From Achatina immaculata (Eukaryota; Mollusca; Gastropoda; Stylommatophora; Achatinidae), in the NCBI GenBank assembly GCA_009760885.1, contig CM019691.1, positions 32,873,814 to 32,937,813 of the forward strand: a stretch of 64,000 nucleotides of DNA, given 5' to 3'. The notes under the pieces were generated by a model. It had not been told where the DNA came from and made no database searches. It saw only the letters and a list, made by a program, of their open reading frames with translations. Shown piece after piece: positions 32,945 to 44,007 of this stretch. The translations under genes were made by a program, and so were the position numbers. Within the stretch, counting starts at the first letter, position 1, and the number at the start of each line of letters is the position of its first letter.

Positions 32945-35114
32945 AAAGGACATAGTTGATGACTATGGACTGGAGGGAGAGGAATGACAGAGGTTATAAC
33001 TTAATTGAATGGCCAAGAATACACAGCATGGTTGTAGGAAACACCTGGTTTAAACAACATCCTCGAAGACTGGCAACGTGGTGCAGCCCAGACAAAAAGA
33101 CTTTTAACCAGATAGGCTACATATTAATCAACAAACGATTCCGCAATGCATTACTGACAACAACAACCATTCCAGGAGACGAATGCAAAATAGTGACCAT
33201 GACCTACTCTGTGGAAAAATTAGAATAAAGCTAAAGAAAGCATGCAGAAATGTGAGAAACATCAAACTGAGTACAGAACTCCTTAAACATGACAAAGAAC
33301 TGCGAGAACAATACAAAGTCATTATAACAAATAGATACAATGCAATAGCAAAGATAAATAGTATAGATGAACAATAGGCAATGATAAGAGATTCTATCCA
33401 CCAAACTGTTAAGGAGATAATACCACTGAAACAAGAAGCCCCTAGAAATAAATGGATGACAGATGACATCTTAGGACTGATGGACAAGAGGAGGAGGATT
33501 AAAAATAACCAAGAAAAATATAGCAAGATAAATACAGAAATAAGACCCAAAATGCAGAGAAGCAACGGAAGTGTGGTTAAATGAACAGTGCAGGCAGATA
33601 GAGGACTCCCATAATAAAGACAGCAAAATACATGCACAAACGAATTAGTGAACTCACAGGCAGGAAAACAAAACATACCACAGGATGCCTGAAATCAAAA
33701 GAAGGTAAAATGTTAATGAAAAAAGAAGACATTGTGGACGGAGTGCATCAGTGAGCTATATGGAGGAGAAGACCAGAATTAACACCAGATACTGAAAACT
33801 GTGATAGACCACCAATACTTGAAGACGAAAATCATAGATGCCATCAAACACATGAAGAAAGGAAAAGCGACTGGGACTGATAATATAACAATAGAAGAAA
33901 AAGAGGCGCTAGAGGAGATAGGTATAAAAATAATAACCAAGTTACTGAATGACATTTACAACAATGGTTATATGCCTAGTGACTTGCTTAAATCCACGTT
34001 TATAGCACTACAAAGAAACCAGGTGCAAAGGAATGTGATGACCACCGGACTATCATCCTCTCATGTCACATAACGAAGCTACTCTGAGAATCATTATGAA
34101 AAGAACAAGGAAAAAGATAAAAATGGAAATAGCAGATAAACAGTTTGGATTTCTTGAAGGAAAGGGAACACACAATGCCATTTATGCTTTACGAACACTA
34201 ACGGAAAGAGCTTTAGAAGTACAGAAAGATCTCTACTTATGCTTCATTGATTACACCAAGGCATTCGACAAGGTGAAACATAATGAAATTATTAAAATGC
34301 TTGAAGACATCAGTATAGACGGCAAAGACCTGAGGATTGTAAAACATCTATACTGGCTGAGAACCAACAAGACCTGCAAAATCTCTTGGATAAAGTCACC
34401 AAAGAAAGTGAACAGAAAGGCATTACTTTGAACATCAAAAAGACAGAGACTATGGTTATGTCTAAGAAACAGAATCCATCAACATGCAGTATAAAATTAA
34501 ATGGAACTACTCTAAAGCAGGTGCAGAAATTCAAATACCTTGGAGCAGTAATAACTTCAGATGGGAAATGCAGAACAGAAATTAGGAACAGAATAGGCCA
34601 CGCTAAAACTGCATTTCAGAGAATGAGAAACATATTATCCATCACATCCTTATCAATGAACGTTAGAAAACGAGTCCTACAATGCTATATTGAACCTATT
34701 TTTTATATGGAAGTGAATCATGGACAATAGGCAAGTCTGCACAAAAATCATTGGAAGCAGCAGAAATGTGGTTTATTAGAAGAATGTTGCGAATCCCCTG
34801 GACAGCAAAAATAACTAATGAAGAGTGTATGAGAAGAGCTGGAGAGACAAAAAAACCTTGTCGAAAAGACAAGAGAGAGACAATATACTTTTATAGGACA
34901 TGCAATGAGAAGAGGGGGCATAGAAAATATTATAACAACAGGAAAAATAGAAGGAAGAAGATCAAGAGGAAGACCGAGAGAAATGATACTGGACAGTCTG
35001 ACGGGATGGTGTGAGAGGAGATCACCAACTGAGCTGATGGCCTGCATGAAGGATCGTATACTTTGGAGAAGCATAATAGCCAACGCCAGTCGGCACGGCA
35101 CCTGGTGATGATGA
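32945..35114 (+). pseudogene. LINE-B plus copy with RT core deleted
   Basis: 5'-truncated in the endonuclease (ERNDRGYNLIEWPRIHSM, ATWCSPDKKTFNQIGYI, then SDHDLLCGKIRI after a shift). It continues through KEALEEIGIKIITKLLND, QFGFLEGKGTHNAIYALR and LCFIDYTKAFDKVKHNEI (RT motif A with its Asp). At about 34,365 the text jumps from KHLYW to RTNKTCKIS, so the region with the YADD box, present in the minus copy, is deleted. Then come FKYLGAVITSDGKCRTEI and 'WRSIIANASRHGTW' and a (TGA)n tail at 35,104-35,120. It cannot be active. Confidence 0.87.
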
Positions 35115-35260
35115 TGATGAATCTACGAACTTTGCAAGAGAAACTTACACATTTTTGGTAGTATAATCTACTCACTTTGCAAGACAAACTTTCACACTTT
35201 TACTAGGCTTGTGTTCGCATTTTAGCTAAGTTAATACACACACGTTTGCTAGGCTAGTCT
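35115..35260. repeat. 23-bp minisatellite, block 4
   Basis: Drifted units ('actaggcttgtgttcgca', 'gctaggctagtctatgca') resume after LINE-B and fade out by about 35,260. Confidence 0.75.
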
Positions 35261-35747
35261 ATGCATTTTAATCTTTATTTTTGCAATTTTTTTTTTCAAG
35301 TCTATAATGGTCTATACTTGCCTTTAGGTGCATATTTAACTTCATCACGTGCCCAAATGGGCAGTTTAATAAACGAAGTTTTTATTTGTGCTCCTTTAAG
35401 ATTTTTTTATGCCTCCGTACACTGTTCCTGGATATTCAGTGCGTAGGCTCCCCAAGTCCAGGAGAACTAGTCAATCTTTTAAGAAGACAGCGTGTCAAAA
35501 ACAGTGACACGACCAGGGACAAAGAGGAAGTTGAACAGTCTTCATTATAACTTCCTCACGCTAGTGATAACTAAACGTAACCGAGACAATCCAACCAGCT
35601 GCTATTGCAAGGGTGGCCAAAGCGAGGCAAAGGAATCACATGTGGCTCTCCTCTGGCATTAATGTGCGACTTGAGGAAGTATACATCACAATCAATGTGA
35701 AAGGTAAAGACAAAAAAAAAAGCTTTCAAGCTCTATAATTTGCCAGG

Positions 35748-36372
35748 TCAGTCAGTCAGTCATTTGCATGTCCCTTGCGGAACTTTGCGTCCCTAACAGC
35801 TCTCCTGTAGGCCTTTCGGTTGTGAGCAAGATGCCCTGCTTGCTGGTGATCGCCAGTGAGGACCGGCACGGCAACCAGGAAAAAAATGAGTGGGAGTTTT
35901 AAAAATAAATAACAAGCACCAAAAAATCCACCAAAACGTGCTTCAGAGCATTCTCTTTAAACCTTTTTTTCAGAATCTGCTACCATGAGAAACACATAAA
36001 TACATTTGAATGTAAATACTACAGAAGAGTTCTTCAAATATCATGGACACAGAATATAACAAATATATCCATACTACAAGAACTTAATATTGAAGAAGGC
36101 TGGCTAGTAAAGAAGATAACACAGAAAACTTAACTATTTTTGACACATTAAACGTCATAAGAGTCTAGAGAAGGAAGACCGTCTTGGAAGGGTACATAAA
36201 GGTGAAAAAAGAAAGAGAGTAACACTAAGGCAAAGATGGCTGCAAGACATTGTTGATAATCTGCAAATGGACGCATCAGCAGCAGGGCATCTTGCTTACA
36301 ACCGAGAGACCTACAGGAGAGGCGTTAGGGAGGCAAAGTTCCGCAAGGGGCATGCAAATGACTGACTGACTG
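35748..36372. mobile_element. LINE-A fold-back pair (copies c and d)
   Basis: A 3' end of LINE-A on the minus strand (35,748-35,841) faces one on the plus strand (36,280-36,372), giving ~93-bp inverted arms that end in (GTCA)n and (GACT)n tails. The plus half (from about 35,985) reads NTFECKYYRR, RVLQISWTQNITN and ILQELNIEEGWLVKK. It then has many stops. Confidence 0.78.
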
Positions 36373-36891
36373 CTAACATGATCATGAACCAGAAAACAGA
36401 ACCTCAGCGCGAAAGTAACACAGAGCTGATGAAGCTGATGAAGAAGCTGGTTGAAAGCCGAAGAGGAGGGAGCATTGTGCGTAATAAAGTTGTACAAGGA
36501 AGAGACAGGAAGGTAAAAGTAGCTTGTAGAATAATTAAGCGAGGCCGAAAATCAGCTTGAAAGTTAGAAAAGCTGCCATGAAAGAGGAGAACATCGTGGA
36601 AAAGAAATGTGCAGTGCGGCAGGCTCCTTGAAAAGCAAGACAGGGCAAAACTTATCACACAAACAGGCCCACGTCAACTTAGCTGAAAAAAAAAAGAAAA
36701 AATTGCTGCCTGAAACGAGTGTTGAGGACTTTGTCTCTGAAAAGAGAAAATACATATTGACTGTCTGCAAGCGATGTGAAGCACAGAGCACTGCACACAT
36801 GGATATCGAAATAGTTGATTCCTACTTGGAAAAAAATCCCTCCCATTACTAAGATAATATACTTAAGTTGATATTAGGCTTAGGGTCCTTG
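36373..36891. other. No confident gene
   Basis: Two short plus frames (36,378-36,560 and 36,607-36,852) encode Lys-rich peptides without a motif I know. The second ends KNPSHY just before the LTR element. Confidence 0.35.
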
Positions 36892-38205
36892 TATAGCTTG
36901 GCCGTGTAAGTAACGAATATCGTTGTTGTTGTTGTTGTTATTATTATTAATGAATATGATTATGAAAATATACTGTAAAGAAAATAGTAACATCGAATAG
37001 CGATAGAGAAAGATGGAGAGGAAAGGAAGAGGAAGGTATAAAACTTCCATGACACCAGAACAAGAAGCGGACAAAAGTAAACAATGGAAACAATGAATAG
37101 AAAAAGACGAGACTCAGTGACGCTGACATAAAGGTAGTACAAAGGAGGGATGCCAGAAAGTAGGATGGTCCAGTGATAACAACACGGTGACTGGACGTTG
37201 ACACGAGTAAACAATAGAAAAGACGAATAGAAAGGGCAGACACAATGAAAAGCGAGGACACAATAAAACCTCCGACAGGAAAGAGCAAGATAATGACTTA
37301 GGTAAGTAACAATTGTATAGACGAAACTGACACAAACTGACACGCGTTCTGATGCAATTGCACACAGTTTTTAAATAAAAAGTGAGAACTCGGCCAGCTG
37401 ACCAATTAAATATTTAGAGGCGTCGCCTATTGGACAATTGACTTACGACATATAAGTCACGGGGCAGTTTGAATGACGGACAATCAGAACGCTCTTGGGA
37501 ACCAAGTAGTGAGAACGAGGAAGAAGAATATCAGAGGAGGGAGCCCGAAGACGGAAGAACAGACAATAAGAACAAGGAAGAAGAACCAAGAAGAAAGAAG
37601 AAGTAGAAGAGAGGAGACAGAGGACGGAGCCCCGAAGACGGAGGAACAAGGACGGTCAGAGAACTGAGTCCAGTCATCATCATCATCATTTGAAATAGAT
37701 GGACAATTAGAGAAATAGATAACCAGGAAAAGTAGTCTTGCAGAAGTAGTTCTAGGCCAGATTGAAGAGGTGTTCCAAGTGATTCAAGTGATATGAATAA
37801 TTGTTACTTTGAAACTTCGAGTACAGTGATTTAGTCGTGTAACTGATTGACCACATGTTGCAAATCTGATATAATACTGAGATAGGAAATGTTCTCGTAT
37901 CAAGTGTAGAATAATGTGAAGTTCATAACATTGAGAAATGCTGCATGTAGAATATGATAGTTTGATACTGATGTGCTCAACGACGAAACTAACAAAGATT
38001 ATGTAATATCGCATCTTAGTACAAGTGATGTTGTGAATTCTAAGTCGAATATCTCATTTGTGAGAATTAAATGAATTCTGTAGAGAACATTCCATCGGAC
38101 TTCCTCTGATTAATGAAGTGGTAAAATGTTCGTGAAATCTCTCTGTGTCCTATCCAAAGAACTTCGACTTCACCAATAATATGATAGTGCACACAGTGAC
38201 AATGT
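36892..38205 (+). repeat. 5' LTR (~1.3 kb)
   Basis: The left end aligns with the right LTR. The end is placed just before the primer site, somewhere at 38,190-38,210. It contains (GTT)n, a purine-rich stretch and the 'gtcgaatatctcatttgtga' segment. Confidence 0.7.
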
Positions 38206-38210
38206 TATAA

Positions 38211-38223
38211 TGGTGCCCGTGCC
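38211..38223 (+). promoter_or_regulatory. Putative primer binding site
   Basis: TGGTGCCCGTGCC begins with TGG, the complement of a tRNA CCA end, directly after the LTR. The tRNA was not identified. Confidence 0.55.
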
Positions 38224-38715
38224 TATTTCGGAAATTCGCGGAGGAGACGACCTGGCGTAAAAGCGAACAGAATACGAAGTACTCACGATCACGTGCTGAT
38301 GTTATAACCAAACTTTTTGTGATTTAGACAGACATAGAACATTTTATCTTTCTAACAGTGGTGGTATTCAGAACTCAGACATTATCAACATTAACGATGA
38401 AATCAACGAGGACAGGACAAAGCGAAGTACAGACGATCACGTGCTAGAATGAACTGATATGATATAGGCACAGAGCAATTGTTTCTTTAATAATGGTGTT
38501 ATTTAAGAAATATTAATTAGAAATTTCGCAAAGAACGACATCAACGACGGTGAGACAGTACATTCAGCCAAGAACAAGAGACAGTTAAGTTTTATTACTT
38601 AGATTGCTCTTGCATTTACAGCGTATATTGTTGATTTATGCTATTAATTAGTGTTTTTACGAGGAATCACTGATTATTTCATAGAGTAAAAATAATACAG
38701 ATTTTTTCAGAGAGA

Positions 38716-40238
38716 ATGTTAGAGAAAATGACACAACAAATTGCATAAACACCTGAAATAGATATACTAAAATGGAAAATCAGATATCTGAGGAGAGAAG
38801 TAGCTATGTAAGGCAGAGAGTTGAGGGAGGAAAGAAATTGGAAACAACTTTGCAGCTTTTATCCTAGAACAGACTTTATACAGATACAGAACTCTTTTTA
38901 TAGAAATGAGAAACATGGAAGAAGAAACAAATATCAAAACCAGGGACACTATACAGGCATGAGTTATCAAAACAGACAAACAGCCTACAACGACACAGCG
39001 TACGAAGAAAATTACCAGCACAATTCGTTTAAAAGCAATGACTGCAGATATATGCCACACAACGCCGAAAGGTTTGATAAGAATTTGAAGAAAGAAAGAA
39101 ATTCTGTAGTGCCAACAAAATCAGACACAGATAGACGAAATAATAATGAGACAAAGATGAACAAAACCAAAATAGTTCTAGTGGAGGCTGGTAGCCAGAC
39201 AGTTAAGGACAAAAGGATAGGTCAACAAACACAGACACTTTGACCAGAGACACCCATACCTCAACGACGGATACAGATCTGGTTAGAAGAAATAAAAATA
39301 CAGTTGATGTAGGTACTACAATGAAGGAAAAATGTTTAATACAGACAAAAGATGCAGCTACAACCACTATAACTACAGAAACATATGGTGTTTGTTTAGA
39401 AACAGAAAGGTTAGTGTTTAATGATGTAGCTACGCAGTGGCGGTGTGCATACAAACATGAACAAACCAACATCGATATAACAGTAATAAGAGACAGTAGT
39501 ACTAGTACACAAAATAACGTATTAGGCAGGACAACCAGTAAGAAGAGTGGAAGCGATCAAACAACAATTAATGAAGAAAAGTAAAGGTCAAGATAGAAAA
39601 AGCTCATCAGGTATCAGGAAGATCCAGTCAATTCAATGAAAATGTTGTAAACCGAGAGCAGAAACTCAGGCAGGTAGATAGGCAGATAATCAGACAGGGT
39701 AACTCACAAATAAAGCGAAGTGTTTCATCTAAAACTGATTGTTCTGATGAAATGATGTCATCCTCAGATCATGATGACATACCAGGTTATAAAGACCTGA
39801 GAACTTTTATTACAGATCTTTTAAAATATGCTAGTCATAAGACCTTAAAATCCTCTGTGATCAAAAATGTGTGTGTACGTGTTATCCAGCATTTGATACA
39901 GAACAGGGGAGAGAATATACAACAGACTTTTTAGATGATCTCGTGTCACATGACCCAAAATTACAAAAAATAGTCGAGTATATGGCAAAATAAATATGAG
40001 CGTAGAGGTACAGCATTGTAATTTAGTCCAGAAAAAGGAAATTACTATCCCATATGGCGTAGACATCAATAGAGTGGTGAAAAGATTTGTGTATTCGGGT
40101 ATGCCAGAAATGACCACTCAACAAATTTTGTCAAATATTTATAAAGAATCAGCAATATTTAGTGTACAAATGAGGGAAAAATTCATCATAGCTACCATAG
40201 ATCGGATGTTAAATGGTTTGAGGTATTCAGAGCTATAG
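38716..40238 (+). pseudogene. Gag-like or unknown ORF of the LTR element, broken
   Basis: One frame starts MLEKMTQQIA at 38,716 and continues through IDILKWKIRYLRREVAM and RELREERNWKQLCSFYPRT to 39,243, with two in-frame stops. It is very rich in Asn, Lys, Arg, Thr and Gln. Other frames carry on: 39,240-39,584 (Thr-rich), 39,752-39,934 (YKDLRTFITDLLKYASHKT) and 39,996-40,238 (ITIPYGVDINRVVKRFVYSG). The position after the primer site suggests gag, but no CCHC knuckle or capsid motif is visible. Confidence 0.45.
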
Positions 40239-40342
40239 CCGATTTTAAAAAATGAGAAATGTACTGATCAAAGTAATTTTTTTTATTACTATTATTGTAT
40301 TGCTCTAAAACTGTGAATGTTAGTGTTTTATAACATGTATTA

Positions 40343-40346
40343 GCTA

Positions 40347-40384
<38 letters not shown>
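40343..40384. repeat. (GAT)n microsatellite
   Basis: About 13 GAT/ATG triplets. Confidence 0.95.
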
Positions 40385-40477
40385 CGAATTACATGCCTCC
40401 AATATTTGAAATATTGAGACAAACTTTGGCGTATAATAGATACATTAGAGTGGCATACTTGGGTTTTACCTTACTGG

Positions 40478-41050
40478 TTAGTGTAACCGACAAGGTTGTA
40501 TTGAGAGTGACAATATGAGGGCATCCTCAGCACTAACAAAGATTAGCATAGAGGGATGGAGACTCCAGAATTTTCATGGATAATTGAGGACTTGGGAGAG
40601 AAATAATGTTAGTCAGTTGAAGAAATTTCGTTGGGAGAGTGATGGCAGTATTATGGTTTTCAAGGAGGCAGTATATCATATTTTGCACACTGAGTATGTG
40701 TTATGAAGGGTGCGTATTATATCCATTGTTACCACTGAAGATGATCATCGAGATACTCAGGACGTCCATATTAGTTAGTGTAATCACGAGGTTGTATTGG
40801 GAGTAACAATATGAGGGCATCCTCAGCACTAGCAAAGATTGACATGGAGACCCAAGAATTATCATGGATAGGTATCTGGGGGTAGAATAACTGATGTCAG
40901 TGGAAGAAAATTCGTTGAGAGTATGATGGGGAGTATTATGGTTTTCAAGGAGAGAGTAAATCACATTTTTCACACTGAGTATGTGTCAGGGAATATGTGT
41001 GATATATCCTACAGTTGCCACTGAAGATGAGAATCGAGAGGTTAGCCAAT
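40478..41050 (+). repeat. ~300-bp tandem duplication inside the LTR element
   Basis: Two units share 'gagggcatcctcagcacta', 'tattatggttttcaaggag' and 'cacactgagtatgtgt'. They are offset by about 300 bp and differ by small indels. They are non-coding by eye. Confidence 0.82.
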
Positions 41051-41490
41051 GTAAATTCATCACAAGGTCAATGAGGTAATTTGTTCTGAAGTTGAGCCTC
41101 AAATGTTTTGACATTATTTTTTGTCATTTGAAAGAATGGATGATTTTTTCTTTTTCTTGAGTGTGTATGGGAAGACACTTTGATGCAGAATATGTATCAT
41201 CTAAAGAAGAAGAATGAATTAATGTTTTATGGGCAAATCTTTGAAGACGATGTACAAATTTTGATACATGTTTTTTTCTATGATGATTATGAAGTACTGA
41301 GAGAATTTAATTACCACATATTTAGACAAAGCAGTCGATATAGCTGACGGTTAATAATCTGACTAAAAACAAGGGGAGATGACGGCAAAGTCATTTTTTT
41401 CTTGTTTGTGTTGGTCAGATGGAAACATATGTGGGTAGTCTATTACTTACAAGGCACTTTGCTAATTTTTTTAATAGTCATAATGTTAAA

Positions 41491-41502
41491 CAAGGGGAGG
41501 TA
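41491..41502 (+). promoter_or_regulatory. Polypurine tract
   Basis: 'caaggggaggta' lies immediately before the right LTR start TGTAGCATGG. A second 'caaggggag' occurs at about 41,370. Confidence 0.6.
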
Positions 41503-41786
41503 TGTAGCATGGCCTTGTAAGTAACGAATATTGTTGTTGTTATTATTATTATTAATGAATATGATTATGAAAATATACTGTAAAGAAAATAGTAACATCG
41601 AATAGCGACAGAGAAAAATGGAGAGGAAAGGAAGAGAAAGGTATAAATCTTTCATGACACTGGAACAAGAAGCGGACAAAAGATAATCTAAGTCGAATAT
41701 CTCATTTGTGAGAATTAAATGAATTCTGTATGGAACATTTAATCGAACTTCCTCTGATTTAATGAAGTGTAATTTTGGTGAAACCT
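41503..41786 (+). repeat. 3' LTR, internally deleted
   Basis: It matches the 5' LTR from its start to 'gcggacaaaag' (41,686), then jumps to the segment seen at 38,037. About 950 bp of the 5' LTR is therefore missing. Confidence 0.75.
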
Positions 41787-42675
41787 AATCTAAAACAACA
41801 GAAAATGGATATGTGAGAAGATAAAATCGGTATTAATCAAGAACATCTTCTTTTAGTCAGAAATATATGATTCACAACTTGTCAATATTATACTTGAATC
41901 TCTTAGTTCACAAAGCAAGAAATAATGACGATTACTCCTATCATTATCAGCTTAAACCTTTTAACAGAGGTCTCAATGAGGCAGGAAAATTGAAGAATAC
42001 AAAATAAAGGAATCCATTAATCTTTGTGAAATGAAGTTACTGAGGTACGCAGGTTTTCTTATGTTATTTTTCTCAGATTGAATAAAGTGAGTGGTTTTTT
42101 TTAGGAAGAAGCATTCTTTTTCGGCATTTTGGAGATCACTTTGTGCGCAAAAATGTATCGCGATTTATGCAGATTATAAACAAATGATGATGAAAAAAGA
42201 ATCTAAGCCACAATGTAAGATGCCCTCAAGTTAAACATTTAAGAACCACATTAAGCCTCTGTAAATAAATTTGGTTTAAAATAAGGTTATACAGCAGGGG
42301 TTATTTCTACAGATTCTGCACTGTTTTAGGCACACATTTGCATAAATTGAACAAGATATAAAACTACACGCAAAACAAATTAAGCTCCTTAATATCTGAA
42401 GCTGTAAGAATCATATTGCTGAAAACATGTAACATGCAAAGGGGAATTTACAGCTCGTTAAGCTGCCCTACGCCTGATTTCATTGAAATTTACGGCTGAC
42501 TAAAAACTAACTTCCAACACAAATGTCTACTGAAATAAACTGTCGCATTTGTGATAGGAAAGTATTACATCGGTGTATACTTGCGGAGGATCAAAGGTTT
42601 ATGCTATTAACTTTAATAAAATGCAACTGCAGGTGAAATCTATGAATCATTTACATCATATAAGGTACTGTAACA
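41787..42675. other. No recognisable gene
   Basis: AT-rich sequence with no domain-bearing frame. Confidence 0.4.
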
Positions 42676-43150
42676 ACAGTAGTAGTATTAGTATTAGTAG
42701 TAGCAGTAGCAAGAGCAGCAGTAGTAGTGCAGTGGTGCCAGTAGCAGTAGGAAGAACAGTAAAGTATTAATAGTAGCAGCAGTAATAGTAGTAGCAGTAG
42801 TGGTCGTAAAGTAATAGCAGCAGCAGCAGTAGTAGTAGTAGTAGTAGTATTAAAGTAGTAATATCAGTAGCAGTAGTGGTCGTAAAGTAATAGCAGTAGT
42901 AGTAGTAGTAGTAGTAAAGTAGTAATAGCAGAGCCGTAGTGGTCGTAAAGTAGTAGCAGTAGTAGTAGTAGTAGTAGTAGTAGTAAAGTAATAATAGCAG
43001 AGCCGTAGTGGTCGTAAAGTAGTAGCAGTAGTAGTAGTAAAGTAGTAATAGCAGTAGCAGTAGTGGTCGTAAAGTAGTAGTAATAGTAAAATAGTAATAG
43101 CAGTAGCAGTAGTGGTCGTAAAGTAGTAGAAGTAGTAGTAGCAGTAGTAT
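42676..43150. repeat. (AGT/AGC)n compound microsatellite with higher-order units
   Basis: About 470 bp of AGT triplets. The word 'agtggtcgtaaagtagtag' recurs several times, giving a longer period of roughly 60-70 bp. It abuts the 3' end of LINE-E, so it may be an expanded retroposon tail. Long Tyr/Leu-rich minus frames here are artefacts. Confidence 0.9.
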
Positions 43151-43985
43151 CGTGGCAGATAGCATGGATGAATATGCTTGTCTTATGCTGCCCCTTGGTT
43201 TCAGATTCTTCGTTTTCCATGCCACGTGGTCAGTCCACCCACTGACTGTTTTCTCTCTTGAATTTTCCAGTAAGTTCTCCAACTTCTGTCTTCTCGTAAC
43301 ATGTCCAAGAAATTTTGACTGTCTTTTTTCTTATCATTTTAAATACCTTTCGCTGTTGTGTGTGTGTGTGTGTGTGTGTTTTTTTTTTTTTTGTCTGTGC
43401 AGTGTATTTCTTGCACCTTTCGCAAAAAAAAGTGTTTGTGTTGATTACAGTTTCTTTGTCATCTCTTTGTTGACTGTCCACGTTTCACGGCCACGTGGTT
43501 ACATTGGCTCTATACAGCACAGTAATAATCGTTTCCTCACTTTTAGGGGCATCTTTTTATTTGTTAGTATCTTCTTCTTGTCATAAAACCTGCCCTTGCC
43601 TTTCCTATTCATGAATTTTACTTCATTTGTGGATCTGCCATTAGCTGTTATTATTGTTCCGAGGTAATTGAATGTATTCACTTGTGTCAGTGTCTTCTCA
43701 TTTGAAAGGATTTGCACTTCGGTATGTTTATTCTTTTTTTATATTACCGTTGGTTCTGTCTTATTTCTGTTTATCTCTAAGCCTCTTTTATTGTTTTCTT
43801 CAGTAATCTTGTTCACAGGTTTCTGCAGATTGCTGTCACTTTCTGCTATTAGAGCGCTGTCATCCGCATATCTCAGGTTAGTGATATTACAGCTTCCTTC
43901 CTTTCACATTTTTAATACCTCTCATGATATTTTCACCCTACAATAATGATAATAGATCAGGTGACAAAACACACTTGTTTTACGC
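43150..43985 (-). pseudogene. LINE-E: truncated LINE RT core and C-terminus
   Basis: On the minus strand, about 43,880-43,940 reads a 'RYADDSALIAESDSN' segment (YADD catalytic box). Then come NRNKTEPTVI, VNTFNYLGTIITANGRSTNE and LKVRKRLLLCCIEPM (43,499-43,717). After a frameshift, KTEVGELTGKFKRENSQWVD leads into the tail at 43,150. The endonuclease and the first half of the RT are gone. A (TG)n/(T)n run at 43,354-43,391 interrupts it. Repeat Z copy 3 begins just beyond its 5' end. Confidence 0.75.
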
Positions 43986-44007
43986 CTCATTTTAATATCC
44001 TGATACT

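Larger units (their letters stand above)
36892..41786 (+). mobile_element. LTR retrotransposon without recognisable pol
   Basis: Direct repeats at 36,892 and 41,503 share 'taagtaacgaatat', 'gaatatgattatgaaaatat' and 'aagaagcggacaaaag'. A tRNA-like primer site (TGGTGCCCGTGCC, 38,211-38,223) follows the left repeat and a polypurine tract (caaggggaggt, 41,491-41,501) precedes the right one. The ~3.3-kb interior has a degraded N/T/K-rich ORF and a tandem duplication, but no RT, RNase H, integrase or protease motif that I can find. Confidence 0.75.

Noticed and set aside
36378..36852. Two Lys-rich plus-strand ORFs before the LTR element
   Set aside because: No domain, no partner copy and no splice evidence. 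Left as unassigned.
42767..43282. 171-codon Tyr/Leu-rich ORF
   Set aside because: It is produced by the AGT microsatellite and has no conserved features apart from the LINE-E end.
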